A stretch of DNA of 57,065 bases from Aeromonas media (GCF_000819985.1 NZ_CDBZ01000091.1:1-57065), one strand, 5' to 3'; counted from the stretch's first letter, positions 32,913 to 42,262 are shown. A program made the numbers and translations. Notes: generated from the letters alone by a model not told the origin.

Positions 32913-34145
32913 TCAACTGGCCTTGTTGGTTACACTTTTACGCAGCCAGATCAAGGCATTATGAGCAAGCCAGGCCTCGCGGCTCTGGAGCGCATAGAGC
33001 GCGGCCTCGTCGCGGCTTCCCCCCTGCCAGTGGCGGGGCTCCTGCTTGGGCAACCTGCGCTGGCCCAGCAGGGTGGCGGGTACATGGGGGTTGGTGTCAA
33101 GGGCGGCGACCAGATGGGGCAGCGCCGCCTGCTCGCCTTCGGTGGCAAACATCATCAGCGCCTTGTTGTAGCGCAGCCAGCAGGAGGCCTCATTGAAGCG
33201 CACCAGCAGCCCCTGCAGGGCAGCCCAATCCCCTTGCCAGGCATAGAGACTGGAGAGGGGATGACGACAGCCGGGCTCGTCGGCCTGACAACGGTCGAGC
33301 AGGGCCAGGTATGCGTGGCTCGCCTGCTCCTGCTGCCCCAGTCGCAGCAGGCAATCGGCCCGGCCCGCCTGGGCTGCGATCAGGGGTCGGGCCTCGGGAG
33401 CGCTCCAGCCGCAGCCTGCGTGTTGCTGCCAGAAGGCCTCGTCGAACAGGGGGCAGGCATCGGCAATGATGCGGTCAAACCAGGAGAGGCGGGCGAGGGG
33501 ATCGCGGCACTGCGCCGCCTGCTCGAACCACTGCTGCCACTGGCGGGTCTGTTCGTTGTCGAGAAGGGGTTCTTCTTCATGCTGTGCCTCGTCCTGATCC
33601 AGGGTCAGCAGAAGGTTGAGGGCCGTCTTCATCTGCTGGCGCTGGCGCTTGCAAAAATCCAGGAAGGGCAGCTCGCTGGCCGCGGCCTGGTACAGCATCT
33701 GGGCCATGGGTCTGTCACGGAACAGGCAGAGCTCGGCCACCAGGCTGAAGCGGTAGCGAGTGGCGGGATCGTTCAGATCCGTCGGCGTGGGCCAGCGGGC
33801 CACCCCTTGACTGAAACCGTAGCTCCATTGGCCGAGGGGATGGCTCTGCTCGAATACCTGATCCGGATTATCGGTGGAGAGGCGACACTGGCTCGGCAGG
33901 GCCAGCTGGGCGTCGTCGGCCTGGGCCTCCAGCTCGGCGATCAGATGGTGCAGTGCCTCGGCACTCTTCTCGTCCAGCGTTGCGTCATGGGGCAGCAGCC
34001 CGGCCAGCGGATCTTGCCAGTCAGGGGCGGTTGGCCCCGTCAGACGGGCGCAGAGGAAGCCGTGCAGGGCCGGGTAACTCATGTCCTGCTGGCTGTGACT
34101 CTGGAGCCATTGATTGAGATGACGAGTACGAGTGGCTGGGTTCAT
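32913..34145 (-). CDS. UPF0149/YecA-like protein with C-terminal helical repeats
   Basis: The 410-aa protein begins with a UPF0149-type domain (about residues 1-175): LNQWLQSHSQQDMSYPALHGFLCARLTG resembles the YgfB/YecA start, and FEQSHPLGQWSYGFSQGVARW is the family's central motif. The C-terminal half is helical, with tetratricopeptide-like spacing (AGRADCLLRLGQQEQASHAY, then SSLYAWQGDWAALQGLL). No SEC-C zinc motif is present at the end, unlike YecA. ATG 34145 has AGAGGAAG upstream. Neighbours give no hint of function. Confidence 0.7.
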   Translation of the reverse strand: MNPATRTRHLNQWLQSHSQQDMSYPALHGFLCARLTGPTAPDWQDPLAGLLPHDATLDEKSAEALHHLIAELEAQADDAQLALPSQCRLSTDNPDQVFEQSHPLGQWSYGFSQGVARWPTPTDLNDPATRYRFSLVAELCLFRDRPMAQMLYQAAASELPFLDFCKRQRQQMKTALNLLLTLDQDEAQHEEEPLLDNEQTRQWQQWFEQAAQCRDPLARLSWFDRIIADACPLFDEAFWQQHAGCGWSAPEARPLIAAQAGRADCLLRLGQQEQASHAYLALLDRCQADEPGCRHPLSSLYAWQGDWAALQGLLVRFNEASCWLRYNKALMMFATEGEQAALPHLVAALDTNPHVPATLLGQRRLPKQEPRHWQGGSRDEAALYALQSREAWLAHNALIWLRKSVTNKAS

Positions 34146-34434
34146 CAACGCTTCCTCTGGATTTGACGGCCGCGAAGTCTACCTAAAAGTGGGGTTATTT
34201 GCAGCCAAGGGGCGACCGAGTGCTGCTAATATCGCCAGGCCAGGGTCACACCGAGGTGAAAATCCTGCGCGGGGGCGGGCAAGGGACTAGGTCCTGCCAC
34301 GGCTCTGAGGTAACATGCGGGCCTGCATGAAAAACGCGAGCTCTTGTCCTCCCTCGGCCGACGACAGGGGCGATGCGCATCTATTACGGGCCATGAATTG
34401 CAGGCCCATCCGGATATTGAAAGAAGAGATCACC

Positions 34435-35292
34435 ATGTTACAGATTGGCAAGATGAACACCCTCACCGTCGTTGAGCTCGAAGATCGCGGTGCCTGGCTG
34501 GCTGCGGGGGAATATGGCGAGCTGCTGTTGCCCAAGCGTCAGCTGCCGGAAGGCGTCGCCGAAGATGGCGAGGTGTCCGTCTTTCTCTATCTGGACGCGG
34601 ATTGCGAGCCGGTGATCACCACCGACAAGCCCTTTGCCATGGTGGGTGACATCGTCGGCCTCAAGGTGGTCAACGCCAACAAGATCGGTGCTTTCCTCGA
34701 CTGGGGCATGAAAAAGGATCTGTTCGTGCCAAGCCGCGAGCAGAACAAGCCGATGCAGGTGGGCCATGTCTACCTGGTGCACCTGATGCTGGACAACGAG
34801 GGACGCATGGTGGGCACCAGCCGCCTGGAGCGCTTCCTGCGCGTCGATCCCCCCTTCAAGGCCGGTGACGAGGTGACTGCGCTGCCGGGGGAACATACCC
34901 CCCTCGGTATCAAGGCCGTGGTCAATGGTCAGTACTCCGGCATGCTGTTCAAGAACGAGGTGTTCGGCCGTTTGATGACGGGCCGACCGCTGACCGCCTG
35001 GGTCAAGCAGGTGCGTGAGGATGGCAAGCTGGATCTGACATTGCAAAAACCGGGTCAGGATCGGATGGATGATGCCGGCGGCCGTATTCTCACCCGCCTG
35101 CAGAAGCAGGGCGGCAGCCTGGCGGTGGGGGACAAGAGCGAACCCGAGCTCATCTACAAGATGTTCAACATGAGCAAGGGCACCTTCAAGAAGGCCATCG
35201 GCGGGCTCTACAAGCAGGGCAAGATCGTCATCGAAGACAACTGCATCACGCTGGTCGCCGCAGAGACCAGCCCGGCGCAGGACGGCGAATAA
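34435..35292 (+). CDS. CvfB-like S1 RNA-binding protein
   Basis: The 285-aa protein has the CvfB/YitL arrangement of S1-like domains: residues 1-60 (LQIGKMNTLTVVELEDRGAW), an S1 domain near 65-135 (GDIVGLKVVNANKIGAFLDW, GMKKDLFVP), a third near 145-210 and a C-terminal winged helix (YKMFNMSKGTFKKAIGGLYK). Such proteins bind RNA and in Staphylococcus affect virulence gene expression. ATG 34435 has AAGAAGAG upstream. The next gene starts two bases after its stop, so the two are likely coupled. Confidence 0.9.
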   Translation: MLQIGKMNTLTVVELEDRGAWLAAGEYGELLLPKRQLPEGVAEDGEVSVFLYLDADCEPVITTDKPFAMVGDIVGLKVVNANKIGAFLDWGMKKDLFVPSREQNKPMQVGHVYLVHLMLDNEGRMVGTSRLERFLRVDPPFKAGDEVTALPGEHTPLGIKAVVNGQYSGMLFKNEVFGRLMTGRPLTAWVKQVREDGKLDLTLQKPGQDRMDDAGGRILTRLQKQGGSLAVGDKSEPELIYKMFNMSKGTFKKAIGGLYKQGKIVIEDNCITLVAAETSPAQDGE

Positions 35293-35293
35293 G

Positions 35294-35605
35294 GTGCCGA
35301 GTCCCTGCATCGGCGACTGCCGGGCCAAGGACGGGCTCTGTCTCGGTTGCGGCAGGACCCTGACCGAGATAGGTCAGTGGTCCGCCATGGACAGCGAGGC
35401 CCAGCTGGCCCGCATGGCCGAGCTGGACGGCACGCGCAGCACCCATCAGTGCCCGGGATGCGGCGAGCCGGCGTTTTGCGCCGTCTCCGCCGGTGAACCC
35501 ATAGAGCGTTGCTGGTGCAGCCAGCTGCCTTCCTTGCCCATGAGCGAGGCGAGCGCCTGCTGGTGCCGCCGTTGTCTGGCCAAGGCCATAGCGGCTCGCC
35601 CCTGA
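35294..35605 (+). CDS. DUF1289-CWC cysteine-rich fusion protein
   Basis: The 103-aa product joins two cysteine-rich modules. Residues 3-33 match DUF1289 (SPCIGDCRAKDGLCLGCGRT then EIGQWSAM), and residues 53-97 match the cysteine-rich CWC domain (QCPGCGEPAFCAVSAGEP, ERCWCSQLPS, CWCRRCLAKAI). Each likely binds one or more metal ions. The start is GTG 35294, only one base after the cvfB-like stop, with no separate strong ribosome site; translation is probably coupled. Function unknown. Confidence 0.8.
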   Translation: MPSPCIGDCRAKDGLCLGCGRTLTEIGQWSAMDSEAQLARMAELDGTRSTHQCPGCGEPAFCAVSAGEPIERCWCSQLPSLPMSEASACWCRRCLAKAIAARP

Positions 35606-35624
35606 AGGGGTAAACAGCAGAGAC

Positions 35625-35650
35625 GAAAAAGGCGCCAGGGGCGCCTTTTC
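35625..35650. terminator. Bidirectional terminator
   Basis: AAAAGGCGCC (35627-35636) and GGCGCCTTTT (35640-35649) form a perfect stem with A and T tracts, between the convergent DUF1289-CWC and YciU-type genes. Confidence 0.85.
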
Positions 35651-35974
35651 TTATGCCTGTTGCTGGCGGTGCCAGCGAACATGGACCTCGTGTTCGCTCT
35701 GATCCCGCGGCAGCAGGAAGGTGGCATAGATCACCTCGAACTCCTCCTGATGATCCAGCAAGCCGACCCACACCTCGGCCCAACGCTCCATGTCGACCGG
35801 CACGCCGAGCTCGGTCGACCAGTCGGCGTTGGGCAGGGTCGCCTCGACGGCGCCACGCTGCTCGAATTCGAGGGTGATGTCGACGATTTGTTCGGGGGCC
35901 AGCATGTCGGCGGCCTGCTCCAGAAACTGATCATAGGCCCACTCGACCAGCTGATCCGGGCTACGTTGTTCCAT
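35651..35974 (-). CDS. YciU-type (DUF440) protein, paralog 1
   Basis: This 107-aa acidic protein resembles the YciU/DUF440 family: AYDQFLEQAADMLAPEQIV near the start and ERWAEVWVGLLDHQEEFEVIY followed by LLPRDQSEHEVHVRWH. The Haemophilus relative HI1450 has a surface that mimics double-stranded DNA. It is more divergent than the second paralog at 37023. It is located downstream of mtgA and 287 bp from it, so it probably has its own promoter. Confidence 0.75.
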   Translation of the reverse strand: MEQRSPDQLVEWAYDQFLEQAADMLAPEQIVDITLEFEQRGAVEATLPNADWSTELGVPVDMERWAEVWVGLLDHQEEFEVIYATFLLPRDQSEHEVHVRWHRQQQA

Positions 35975-36261
35975 GAAATCACTCCAGATACGTCCAGGTT
36001 CGCCACTTTAGCAATTATTGGGGATGGCGACCAGCGCATGAGGCCGGCAACCCCGTGCTGTCAAATGGCCGAAACAGGGGATAAGGTTAACAGAGCCGCC
36101 GCCATCGGGCGGCATCACGAGGCATGTGGGCAGCATGAAGCGACGACAGCACAGGCGGCAGATCAAGCGGCGACGGGAGACCTGGTGGTGGCACTATCTA
36201 CCGCTGCACCGGGAGGTCGTCGGCGGTCATCTGGGGCCGCCCTCCGATCCCCTCGGTGAAC

Positions 36262-37038
36262 CTAGCCAGCCTCGTGTACCCGGTTCAGGGTGACCTGACC
36301 GAGCTGACTCATCTGGCGGCGGATCCAGGCCGAACGCTGCTGCACATAGGGCGAGGGGGGCTTGACCCGGTAGCGCCAGGGATTGGGCAGGGCGGCGGCC
36401 AGCAAGGAGGCCTCGTAACGGGTCAGGCGAGCCGCCGGTTTGCCGAAGTAGTGCCTGGCGGCGGCCTCTGCGCCATAGATGCCGGGCCCGAACTCCACGA
36501 TGTTCAGGTACACCTCGAGAATGCGGGACTTGTCCCAGCCCAGCTCCATCAGCAGGGTGAACCAGGCCTCTATCCCCTTGCGCAGGAAGCTACGATCGCT
36601 CCACATGAAGAGGTTTTTGGCCGTCTGCTGGCTCAGGGTACTGGCGCCGCGCACCCGCCGGCTTTGCTGGTTGTGCTTGAGCGCCGAGCTGATGGCGTCC
36701 ATATCGAAGCCATTGTGATCGGCGAAGCGCTGATCCTCGGCGGCGATCACCGCCAGCTGCAACTCCCGCGAAATACGTTCGAGCGGCACCCAGTCGTGCT
36801 TGACCTCAGCCACCTTGGCGGGCGGAAACAGCGCCCGCTCGAGGCGCCAGGTCCACATGGGGGGATCGATGAAGCGCAGCAGCGCCACCGAGACGATGGA
36901 GCTGACCAGCGCCGCCAGCAGCAGCTTGCCGAGCCAGCCCAGCAGGCGGCGCCAGCGCGTCTGTTTCACGGGCTCGGGCTCTGAGTCCCACTCATAGTGA
37001 CCGGGATCGTCGGGATCCGGAATTATTGGGGCAGCCAT
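36262..37038 (-). CDS. mtgA: Monofunctional peptidoglycan glycosyltransferase MtgA
   Basis: This 258-aa inner-membrane enzyme polymerises lipid II into glycan strands. It has a cytosolic tail of about 35 residues, a membrane helix (LLLAALVSSIVSVALLRF) and the GT51 domain with the catalytic Glu in VIAAEDQRFADHNGFD and the second motif RGASTLSQQTAKNLF. Length is near that of E. coli MtgA (242 aa). Its start lies 16 bp inside the end of the upstream YciU-type gene, so the two are probably co-translated. Confidence 0.95.
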   Translation of the reverse strand: MAAPIIPDPDDPGHYEWDSEPEPVKQTRWRRLLGWLGKLLLAALVSSIVSVALLRFIDPPMWTWRLERALFPPAKVAEVKHDWVPLERISRELQLAVIAAEDQRFADHNGFDMDAISSALKHNQQSRRVRGASTLSQQTAKNLFMWSDRSFLRKGIEAWFTLLMELGWDKSRILEVYLNIVEFGPGIYGAEAAARHYFGKPAARLTRYEASLLAAALPNPWRYRVKPPSPYVQQRSAWIRRQMSQLGQVTLNRVHEAG

Positions 37039-37349
37039 TCGATGTGGCAGAACTTCTCGTCGACACGGCGGGAGAGCAGCATGCGGGCGAACAGGTGCTC
37101 ATACTCTTGCTCGGCATTGCCAAGGCCAACCCAGATCTCGGCGTACTCGGCATCACTCACGGCAAACCCCACGTCCGCTTCCCAGTCATCGGCGGGATCC
37201 GTCTCCGCCAGCAGGCCGCGGTCGTTGAACGCCTGGTTGAACAGGGCTATCTCCTGCTCAGGCAGGTTGTCCGAGGCCAGCTCCATGAAGAGTTCGAGGG
37301 CGGTATCGAGCAGTTCCTCGACGCTGTGCATTTCGTCATTCAAAGACAT
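37023..37349 (-). CDS. yciU: YciU-type (DUF440) protein, paralog 2
   Basis: This 108-aa protein follows YciU closely: LDTALELFMELASDNLPEQE, ADDWEADVGFAVSDAEYAEI and FARMLLSRRVDEKFCHIEW compare with the E. coli end CREKDHKLCHIIW. It is strongly acidic, in line with the DNA-mimic proposal for HI1450. ATG 37349 gives a normal length; the ribosome site is weak and a second ATG at 37331 is possible. It overlaps mtgA by 16 bp, an unexpected pairing. Confidence 0.85.
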   Translation of the reverse strand: MSLNDEMHSVEELLDTALELFMELASDNLPEQEIALFNQAFNDRGLLAETDPADDWEADVGFAVSDAEYAEIWVGLGNAEQEYEHLFARMLLSRRVDEKFCHIEWLPQ

Positions 37350-37459
37350 AAGAGCTGTGTTCCAGATGAGGGGGGAGAGGTCCCGTCGGCAGGGCCGAGG
37401 GGCGGGCAGTATTCTAGCTGGCCCCGCACGCCTTGGCGAGATGCCTCTGCGCCAGGCAA

Positions 37460-37490
37460 TAAAAAACCGGATCCTGACAAAGGATCCGGT
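37460..37490 (-). terminator. Terminator of the minCDE operon
   Basis: ACCGGATCCT (37466-37475) pairs perfectly with AGGATCCGGT (37481-37490); on the minus strand the stem is followed by T residues (37461-37466). Confidence 0.88.
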
Positions 37491-37527
37491 CTTCACTGGG
37501 GAAAAGGGTCACGCATGGGGCGTCAGC

Positions 37528-37797
37528 TCATCCCTTCTTCTGGTCGTCGGCGAAGGTGATGTTGAGCTCCAGCACCGACAGCTCGTCACTCTTCTGATCG
37601 AGCTGGACGGTGATCTTGTCCGGATCGATCTGCACATATTTACGGATCACATCGAGGATATCCTGCTTGAGCTGGGGCAGGTAATCCGGCCCCCCTCTGG
37701 ATGAACGCTCGTGGGCAACGATGATCTGCAACCGCTCTTTGGCCAGTTGTGCGGTGTTCTGTTTCTTGTTGGAACGAAAATAATCCAATAATGACAT
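37528..37797 (-). CDS. minE: Cell division topological specificity factor MinE
   Basis: The 89-aa protein confines MinC/MinD to the cell poles by stimulating MinD ATPase. The N-terminal membrane-binding [12 protein letters not shown], the MinD-contact helix with [14 protein letters not shown], and the C-terminal dimer domain [15 protein letters not shown] are all present. It is the last gene of minC-minD-minE, two bases after minD. Confidence 0.97.
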   Translation of the reverse strand: MSLLDYFRSNKKQNTAQLAKERLQIIVAHERSSRGGPDYLPQLKQDILDVIRKYVQIDPDKITVQLDQKSDELSVLELNITFADDQKKG

Positions 37798-37799
37798 GT

Positions 37800-38612
37800 T
37801 TAACTCCCGAACAGTCGGCTAAAGAAGCCCTTCTTCTCTTCTTCCAGAAAACGAAAATCCTTGGTATCGCCCAGCAGGCGCGCGACGGCGTCCTCATAGG
37901 CCTGACCGGCATCGGACTCCTTGTCCAGAATGACCGGCTCCCCCGAGTTGGAGGCGCGCAGCACCGCCTGGGACTCCGGGATCACCCCGAGCAGTTTGAT
38001 GGCCAGGATCTCCTGCACATCCTGCACGCTCAGCATGTCGCCACGGCTGACGCGAGTCGGGCAGTAGCGGGTCAGCAGCAGGTGTTCCTTGATGGGGTCT
38101 TCACCGCGCTCGGCGCGACGGGACTTGGAGGCCAGGATGCCGAGGATGCGATCCGAGTCGCGCACGGAAGAGACTTCCGGGTTGGTGGTGACGATGGCCT
38201 CGTCGGCAAAGTAGAGCGCCATCAGGGCGCCAGACTCGATGCCGGCGGGAGAGTCGCAGACGATGTAGTCAAACTTCATCTCAGCCAGCTGATCCAGGAT
38301 CTTCTCGACCCCTTCACGGGTCAGGGCGTCCTTGTCCCGGGTCTGGGAGGCGGGCAGGATGAAGAGGTTTTCCGAGCGCTTGTCCTTGATGAGTGCCTGG
38401 TTGAGGTTGGCCTCACCGTTGATCACATTGACGAAGTCATACACCACGCGCCGCTCGCAGCCCATGATGAGATCCAGGTTTCGCAGGCCAATGTCAAAAT
38501 CGATGACCACTGTCTTGTGGCCACGCTGGGCTAAACCGGTGCTCAGGGCCGCGCTGGTTGTGGTCTTGCCAACGCCACCTTTGCCCGATGTAACGACTAT
38601 GATTCGCGCCAT
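37800..38612 (-). CDS. minD: Septum site-determining ATPase MinD
   Basis: The 270-aa deviant-Walker ATPase recruits MinC to the membrane and oscillates with MinE. The P-loop is [13 protein letters not shown] (residues 10-22), the Switch II region is [15 protein letters not shown], and the C-terminal membrane-targeting amphipathic helix is [14 protein letters not shown]. Length is that of E. coli MinD (270). It lies between minC (18 bp) and minE (2 bp). Confidence 0.98.
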   Translation of the reverse strand: MARIIVVTSGKGGVGKTTTSAALSTGLAQRGHKTVVIDFDIGLRNLDLIMGCERRVVYDFVNVINGEANLNQALIKDKRSENLFILPASQTRDKDALTREGVEKILDQLAEMKFDYIVCDSPAGIESGALMALYFADEAIVTTNPEVSSVRDSDRILGILASKSRRAERGEDPIKEHLLLTRYCPTRVSRGDMLSVQDVQEILAIKLLGVIPESQAVLRASNSGEPVILDKESDAGQAYEDAVARLLGDTKDFRFLEEEKKGFFSRLFGS

Positions 38613-38630
38613 TCTCGCTTCCTTGTAACT

Positions 38631-39341
38631 CTATTTGATGCGGTCTATTCGGAGTTGTTCGTTGTCCAGTCGGATATGGACTGGCTCTTGTATCAGGCCT
38701 GCCGGCAAGGCATCGCTGAGCTGGAAGGTGCCCGCGATGGAGAGCAGCTCGGCCTGCAATTGCTGGCAATAAATGCGGGCAAGAGGATTGCCCTTGGCCC
38801 CCGCGATGGCTCGGCCACGCAGGGCGCCATAAATATGAATGCTGTCGTCGGCGATGACTTCGGCTCCCGGACTGACCGAGCCCAGCACCACCAGGGAGGT
38901 GCCGGCAGCATAGATCTGCTGACCGGAGCGCACCGGCCCGACGTGGACCTTGCTCGGCTCCATCGGTGCCTGAACCGGGGCCGCCTCAACGGGGTCAGGC
39001 GCTGGTGCCGCAGGCTCGGGATCGGTCTTGCGGCTCTTGCCCGACACCATGACCGCCAGCCCGGCCGCCTTGGCCGCCGTCTTCATCGCCTCATCCCGCG
39101 CCCCCGTGATGCCGACCAGCACGAAATCTTCCGACTCGACCAGCTCCCTGAGCTGCTCGAAATCCGGGATCTCGCTGAGGCGTTCCACATTGAGGACGAG
39201 GGGGGCACAATTAAAAAACTGGGGGGCCTGCGCAACCTTGGCCTCCAGCAGTTGTCGGATCCGGTCCGGATTGCCATCGCTGAGATGCAACACAGAAATA
39301 GTGAAGGTGGTCCCTTTCAATTCGTTATCGCGTTCAACCAT
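38631..39341 (-). CDS. minC: Septum site-determining protein MinC
   Basis: The 236-aa inhibitor of FtsZ assembly has its N-terminal FtsZ-antagonist domain (residues 1-105), a Pro/Ala/Glu-rich linker (about 118-140) and the C-terminal beta-helix that binds MinD and FtsZ tail (GSVSPGAEVIADDSIHIYGA, RGRAIAGAKG). It heads minCDE and is divergent from ycgL, with 106 bp between, as in E. coli where ycgL and minC are neighbours. Confidence 0.97.
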   Translation of the reverse strand: MVERDNELKGTTFTISVLHLSDGNPDRIRQLLEAKVAQAPQFFNCAPLVLNVERLSEIPDFEQLRELVESEDFVLVGITGARDEAMKTAAKAAGLAVMVSGKSRKTDPEPAAPAPDPVEAAPVQAPMEPSKVHVGPVRSGQQIYAAGTSLVVLGSVSPGAEVIADDSIHIYGALRGRAIAGAKGNPLARIYCQQLQAELLSIAGTFQLSDALPAGLIQEPVHIRLDNEQLRIDRIK

Positions 39342-39447
39342 GAATCTTCCCCGAACCGAGACAGTAATACGTTATTGTTATTCAATTCCTGATGTTATAG
39401 TTTGCCACCACCAGAGGCAATGAACCCGTCGGATTATATCAATTTCC

Positions 39448-39726
39448 ATGTTGTGTGCAGTCTATAAAAGTCGCAAAAAAGTCGAGACCTATCTCTTTAT
39501 TGAAAGAAGAGAGGACTTTTCCCGTGTGCCAGAGGCACTGATGAGTACCTTCGGACGTCCCGAGCTGGTCTTGATGACCAAGCTGGACCCGGCCAAGCCC
39601 CTGGGGATCGCCTCCACCGAACGGGTGATGGCAGCCTTGCAGAGCCAGGGCTTCTACCTGCAGGTGCCTCCGCCACCGGAAAATCTGCTGGAGCAGCACA
39701 AGGCACAATTAAAGGGCGCCCGCTGA
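39448..39726 (+). CDS. ycgL: YcgL domain protein
   Basis: This 92-aa protein matches YcgL: MLCAVYKSRKKVETYLFIER, then LMSTFGRPELVLMTKLDPAK and a helix ending VMAALQSQGFYLQVPPP. The structure of the family is known but its role is not. It is divergent from minC. Its TGA overlaps the ATG of the next gene by one base (TGATG at 39724-39728), so translation is probably coupled. Confidence 0.92.
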   Translation: MLCAVYKSRKKVETYLFIERREDFSRVPEALMSTFGRPELVLMTKLDPAKPLGIASTERVMAALQSQGFYLQVPPPPENLLEQHKAQLKGAR

Positions 39727-40685
39727 TGCAGGGTCGGCCGGTGCTGTTATTGTTGGGCGCACTATTAAGTGCATCCGCGCAGGCCGGCGCCGATTTTGAC
39801 CATTATGTGACGAGTCTCAAACAGCAAGCCCTGGCGGCCGGCATCCAGCCTGCGACGGTAACGGCCGCCTTTGTCGATATTCGCCTCATAGAGGCGGCCA
39901 TCAAGCACGACAAAAATCAGCCGGAATTCAAACTGACCCTGGATTCCTATATTCCCCGCGCCGTGCCCCAATGGAAAGTCAAGCAAGCCCGTGCCTTATA
40001 TCGCCAGCATCTGCCGCTGCTCACGAAAATAGGTCATGAATATGGGGTGCAGCCCCGTTTTATTGTCGCCTTGTGGGGCATAGAAACCAATTTCGGCAAA
40101 CTCACCGGTAATTTCCCGCTGATCTCATCTCTGGCGACCCTGGCCTGGGACGGGCGACGGGAAGCCTTCTTCAAGAGCCAGCTGTTCGATGCCCTGCGCA
40201 TCATAGAGCAGGGGCACGTGAGCCCCGCCGCCTTCAAGGGCTCCTGGGCGGGTGCCATGGGGCAGGTGCAATTCATGCCCTCGTCATTTCTCAAATACGC
40301 GGTCGATCAGGATGGGGATGGCAGGAAGGATCTGTGGGGCAATCTCGCGGATGTGTTTGGATCGGCAGCCAATTATCTGCACCAGAACGGTTGGCGCGAG
40401 GATCAGACCTGGGGACGGCGGGTGAGGGTGCCTGACTCCCTCAACTCTGCCCTGTTCGGGCTTGAGACCCGCAAGCCGCTGTCGGCCTGGCAGGCACTGG
40501 GGGTGCGGCAACTGGACGGTTCGCCGCTGCCTAAGGCCGACATGCAGGCCTCCCTCATTCGGCCCGATGATGTCCATGGCCGCAGTTATCTTGCCTATGA
40601 GAATTATCGGGTGCTGCGCCACTGGAATCGATCCCCCTATTTCGTGGTGGCGGTCGGTACCCTGGCGGATCTGATAGTGGAATAA
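39726..40685 (+). CDS. MltB-family lytic murein transglycosylase
   Basis: This 319-aa protein cleaves peptidoglycan glycan strands to form 1,6-anhydro ends. A signal peptide (LLLLGALLSASAQA) is followed by the SLT fold; the catalytic residue is Glu120 in FIVALWGIETNFG, and the supporting motifs are GSWAGAMGQVQFMPSSF and VFGSAANYLHQNGW. There is no lipobox Cys, so it is a soluble periplasmic enzyme of the MltB2/SltB type, unlike E. coli MltB. It is coupled to ycgL by a one-base overlap. Confidence 0.93.
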   Translation: MQGRPVLLLLGALLSASAQAGADFDHYVTSLKQQALAAGIQPATVTAAFVDIRLIEAAIKHDKNQPEFKLTLDSYIPRAVPQWKVKQARALYRQHLPLLTKIGHEYGVQPRFIVALWGIETNFGKLTGNFPLISSLATLAWDGRREAFFKSQLFDALRIIEQGHVSPAAFKGSWAGAMGQVQFMPSSFLKYAVDQDGDGRKDLWGNLADVFGSAANYLHQNGWREDQTWGRRVRVPDSLNSALFGLETRKPLSAWQALGVRQLDGSPLPKADMQASLIRPDDVHGRSYLAYENYRVLRHWNRSPYFVVAVGTLADLIVE

Positions 40686-40841
40686 AAGCGGAATAAACGC
40701 GGGCAAGGAGCGAAATAGGATGCGGGAATAGTCTCTTCTCATTCTGACACCTGACGGATAAGCCAACCCCATCTGAATGAATTTTCCCCTTCTTTTTTAT
40801 TCTTTCATGCCAGTGCGTTTGCCCTTGAGAAAATCACAGAC

Positions 40842-40869
40842 AAAAAAAGGCGGGAATCTCTCCCGCCTT
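40842..40869 (-). terminator. Terminator of the first L-serine deaminase gene
   Basis: AAGGCGGGA (40847-40855) pairs with TCCCGCCTT (40861-40869), with seven T residues following on the minus strand (40842-40848); on the plus strand TGTTTG follows, so it may also serve mltB. Confidence 0.88.
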
Positions 40870-40891
40870 GTTTGTATCTGCTGTCTACCGC

Positions 40892-42262
40892 TTATTCGCA
40901 GGCAACCTGCATCACCTTGATGGCCAGGCCACCGCGGGAGGTCTCACGGTACTTGGAGTCCATGTCCTTGCCGGTGATGTACATGGTCTCGATGACCTTG
41001 TCCAGGGAGACACGGGGCTTGGAGGTACGACGCAGGGCCATGCGGGAGGAGTTGACCGCCTTCATGGCGGCGATGGCGTTGCGCTCGATGCAGGGGACCT
41101 GTACCTGGCCAGCGACCGGATCGCAGGTCAGACCCAGATTGTGCTCCATGCCGATCTCGGCCGCTTCACACACCTGCTCCGGGCTGCCGCCCATCAGTTC
41201 GGTCAGGCCGGCGGCGGCCATGGAGCAGGAGACACCTACCTCACCCTGGCAACCCACTTCGGCACCCGAGATGGAAGCGTTCATCTTGTAGAGCATGCCG
41301 ACGGCGGCGGCGGCCAGGTAGAAACGGGTGTATTCGTCGCGGCCGACCGGCTGGATGAACTTGTCGTAGTAGGCCAGCACGGCCGGGATGATGCCCGCGG
41401 CGCCGTTGGTCGGAGCCGTGACGACGCGGCCACCAGCGGCGTTCTCTTCACTCACCGCCAGGGCGAACATGTTGACCCAGTCAACGATGCTCATGGGGTC
41501 GTTGGAGAGATGCTCGTTGGTGGTCAGCTGACGGTAGAGGGGGGCAGCACGGCGCGGCACCCGCAGCGGGCCGGCCAGGACACCCTCGGTGCGGCAGCCG
41601 CGCTCTATCCCTTCACGCATGGTGGTCCAGATCTTGCCGAGCTTCTTGTAGATCTCTTCCGGGGTATTGAAGCACTTTTCGTTCTCCAGCATCAGGGCGG
41701 AGATGGAGAGACCGGTCTGGCCGCAGTGGGCGAGCAGCTCGGCGGCGCTCTTGAAGGGGTAGTTGACGGTCATGTCGCCGCTGTCGGCCTTGCCGAAGCT
41801 CTCTTCGTCGACGATGAAGCCACCGCCGATGGAGTAATAGGTCTTGCTGTAGACGGCCTCGTCTTCGATGAAGGCGGTCAGCTTCATGCCGTTCTCGTGC
41901 AGGGGCAGGGCCTCGTCATGGAACACCATGGCGCCTTTGGGGAAGCTGACGGTGTGGCAGTGCAGGCCGATGGGCAGGCGACCGGTCTGCTCGACCCGGG
42001 AGATGAATTCAGGAATGCCGTCGATGTCGACATTTTCCGGCAAGTTACCGGCCAGCCCCATGATGATGGCGGTGTCGGTGTGGTGGCCTTTGCCGGTCCA
42101 GGAGAGGGAGCCATAGACGTCAACCTGGATCCGGGTGATGTCACGGATCTTGCCGCTAGCACGCAGATCATCCACGAACTGTTTGGCAGCTTTCATCGGG
42201 CCGACAGTGTGGGAAGAGGAGGGGCCAACACCGATTTTGAAGATATCAAAAACGCTGATCAT
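40892..42262 (-). CDS. sdaA: L-serine ammonia-lyase, SdaA/SdaB-type
   Basis: The 456-aa iron-sulfur enzyme deaminates L-serine to pyruvate and ammonia. It starts with [20 protein letters not shown], and the cluster-binding cysteines lie in [13 protein letters not shown] and in [40 protein letters not shown] is another family block. It is very close to both E. coli SdaA and SdaB, and the choice of symbol is arbitrary. It lies in tandem with a more divergent paralog, each with its own terminator, so they can be regulated separately. Confidence 0.93.
   Translation of the reverse strand: MISVFDIFKIGVGPSSSHTVGPMKAAKQFVDDLRASGKIRDITRIQVDVYGSLSWTGKGHHTDTAIIMGLAGNLPENVDIDGIPEFISRVEQTGRLPIGLHCHTVSFPKGAMVFHDEALPLHENGMKLTAFIEDEAVYSKTYYSIGGGFIVDEESFGKADSGDMTVNYPFKSAAELLAHCGQTGLSISALMLENEKCFNTPEEIYKKLGKIWTTMREGIERGCRTEGVLAGPLRVPRRAAPLYRQLTTNEHLSNDPMSIVDWVNMFALAVSEENAAGGRVVTAPTNGAAGIIPAVLAYYDKFIQPVGRDEYTRFYLAAAAVGMLYKMNASISGAEVGCQGEVGVSCSMAAAGLTELMGGSPEQVCEAAEIGMEHNLGLTCDPVAGQVQVPCIERNAIAAMKAVNSSRMALRRTSKPRVSLDKVIETMYITGKDMDSKYRETSRGGLAIKVMQVACE

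Noticed and set aside
36135..36293. Possible 52-codon gene with a basic start (MKRRQHRRQIKRRRE)
   Set aside because: The ribosome site is weak, composition is Arg-rich shadow-like, and it runs into the end of mtgA in antisense.
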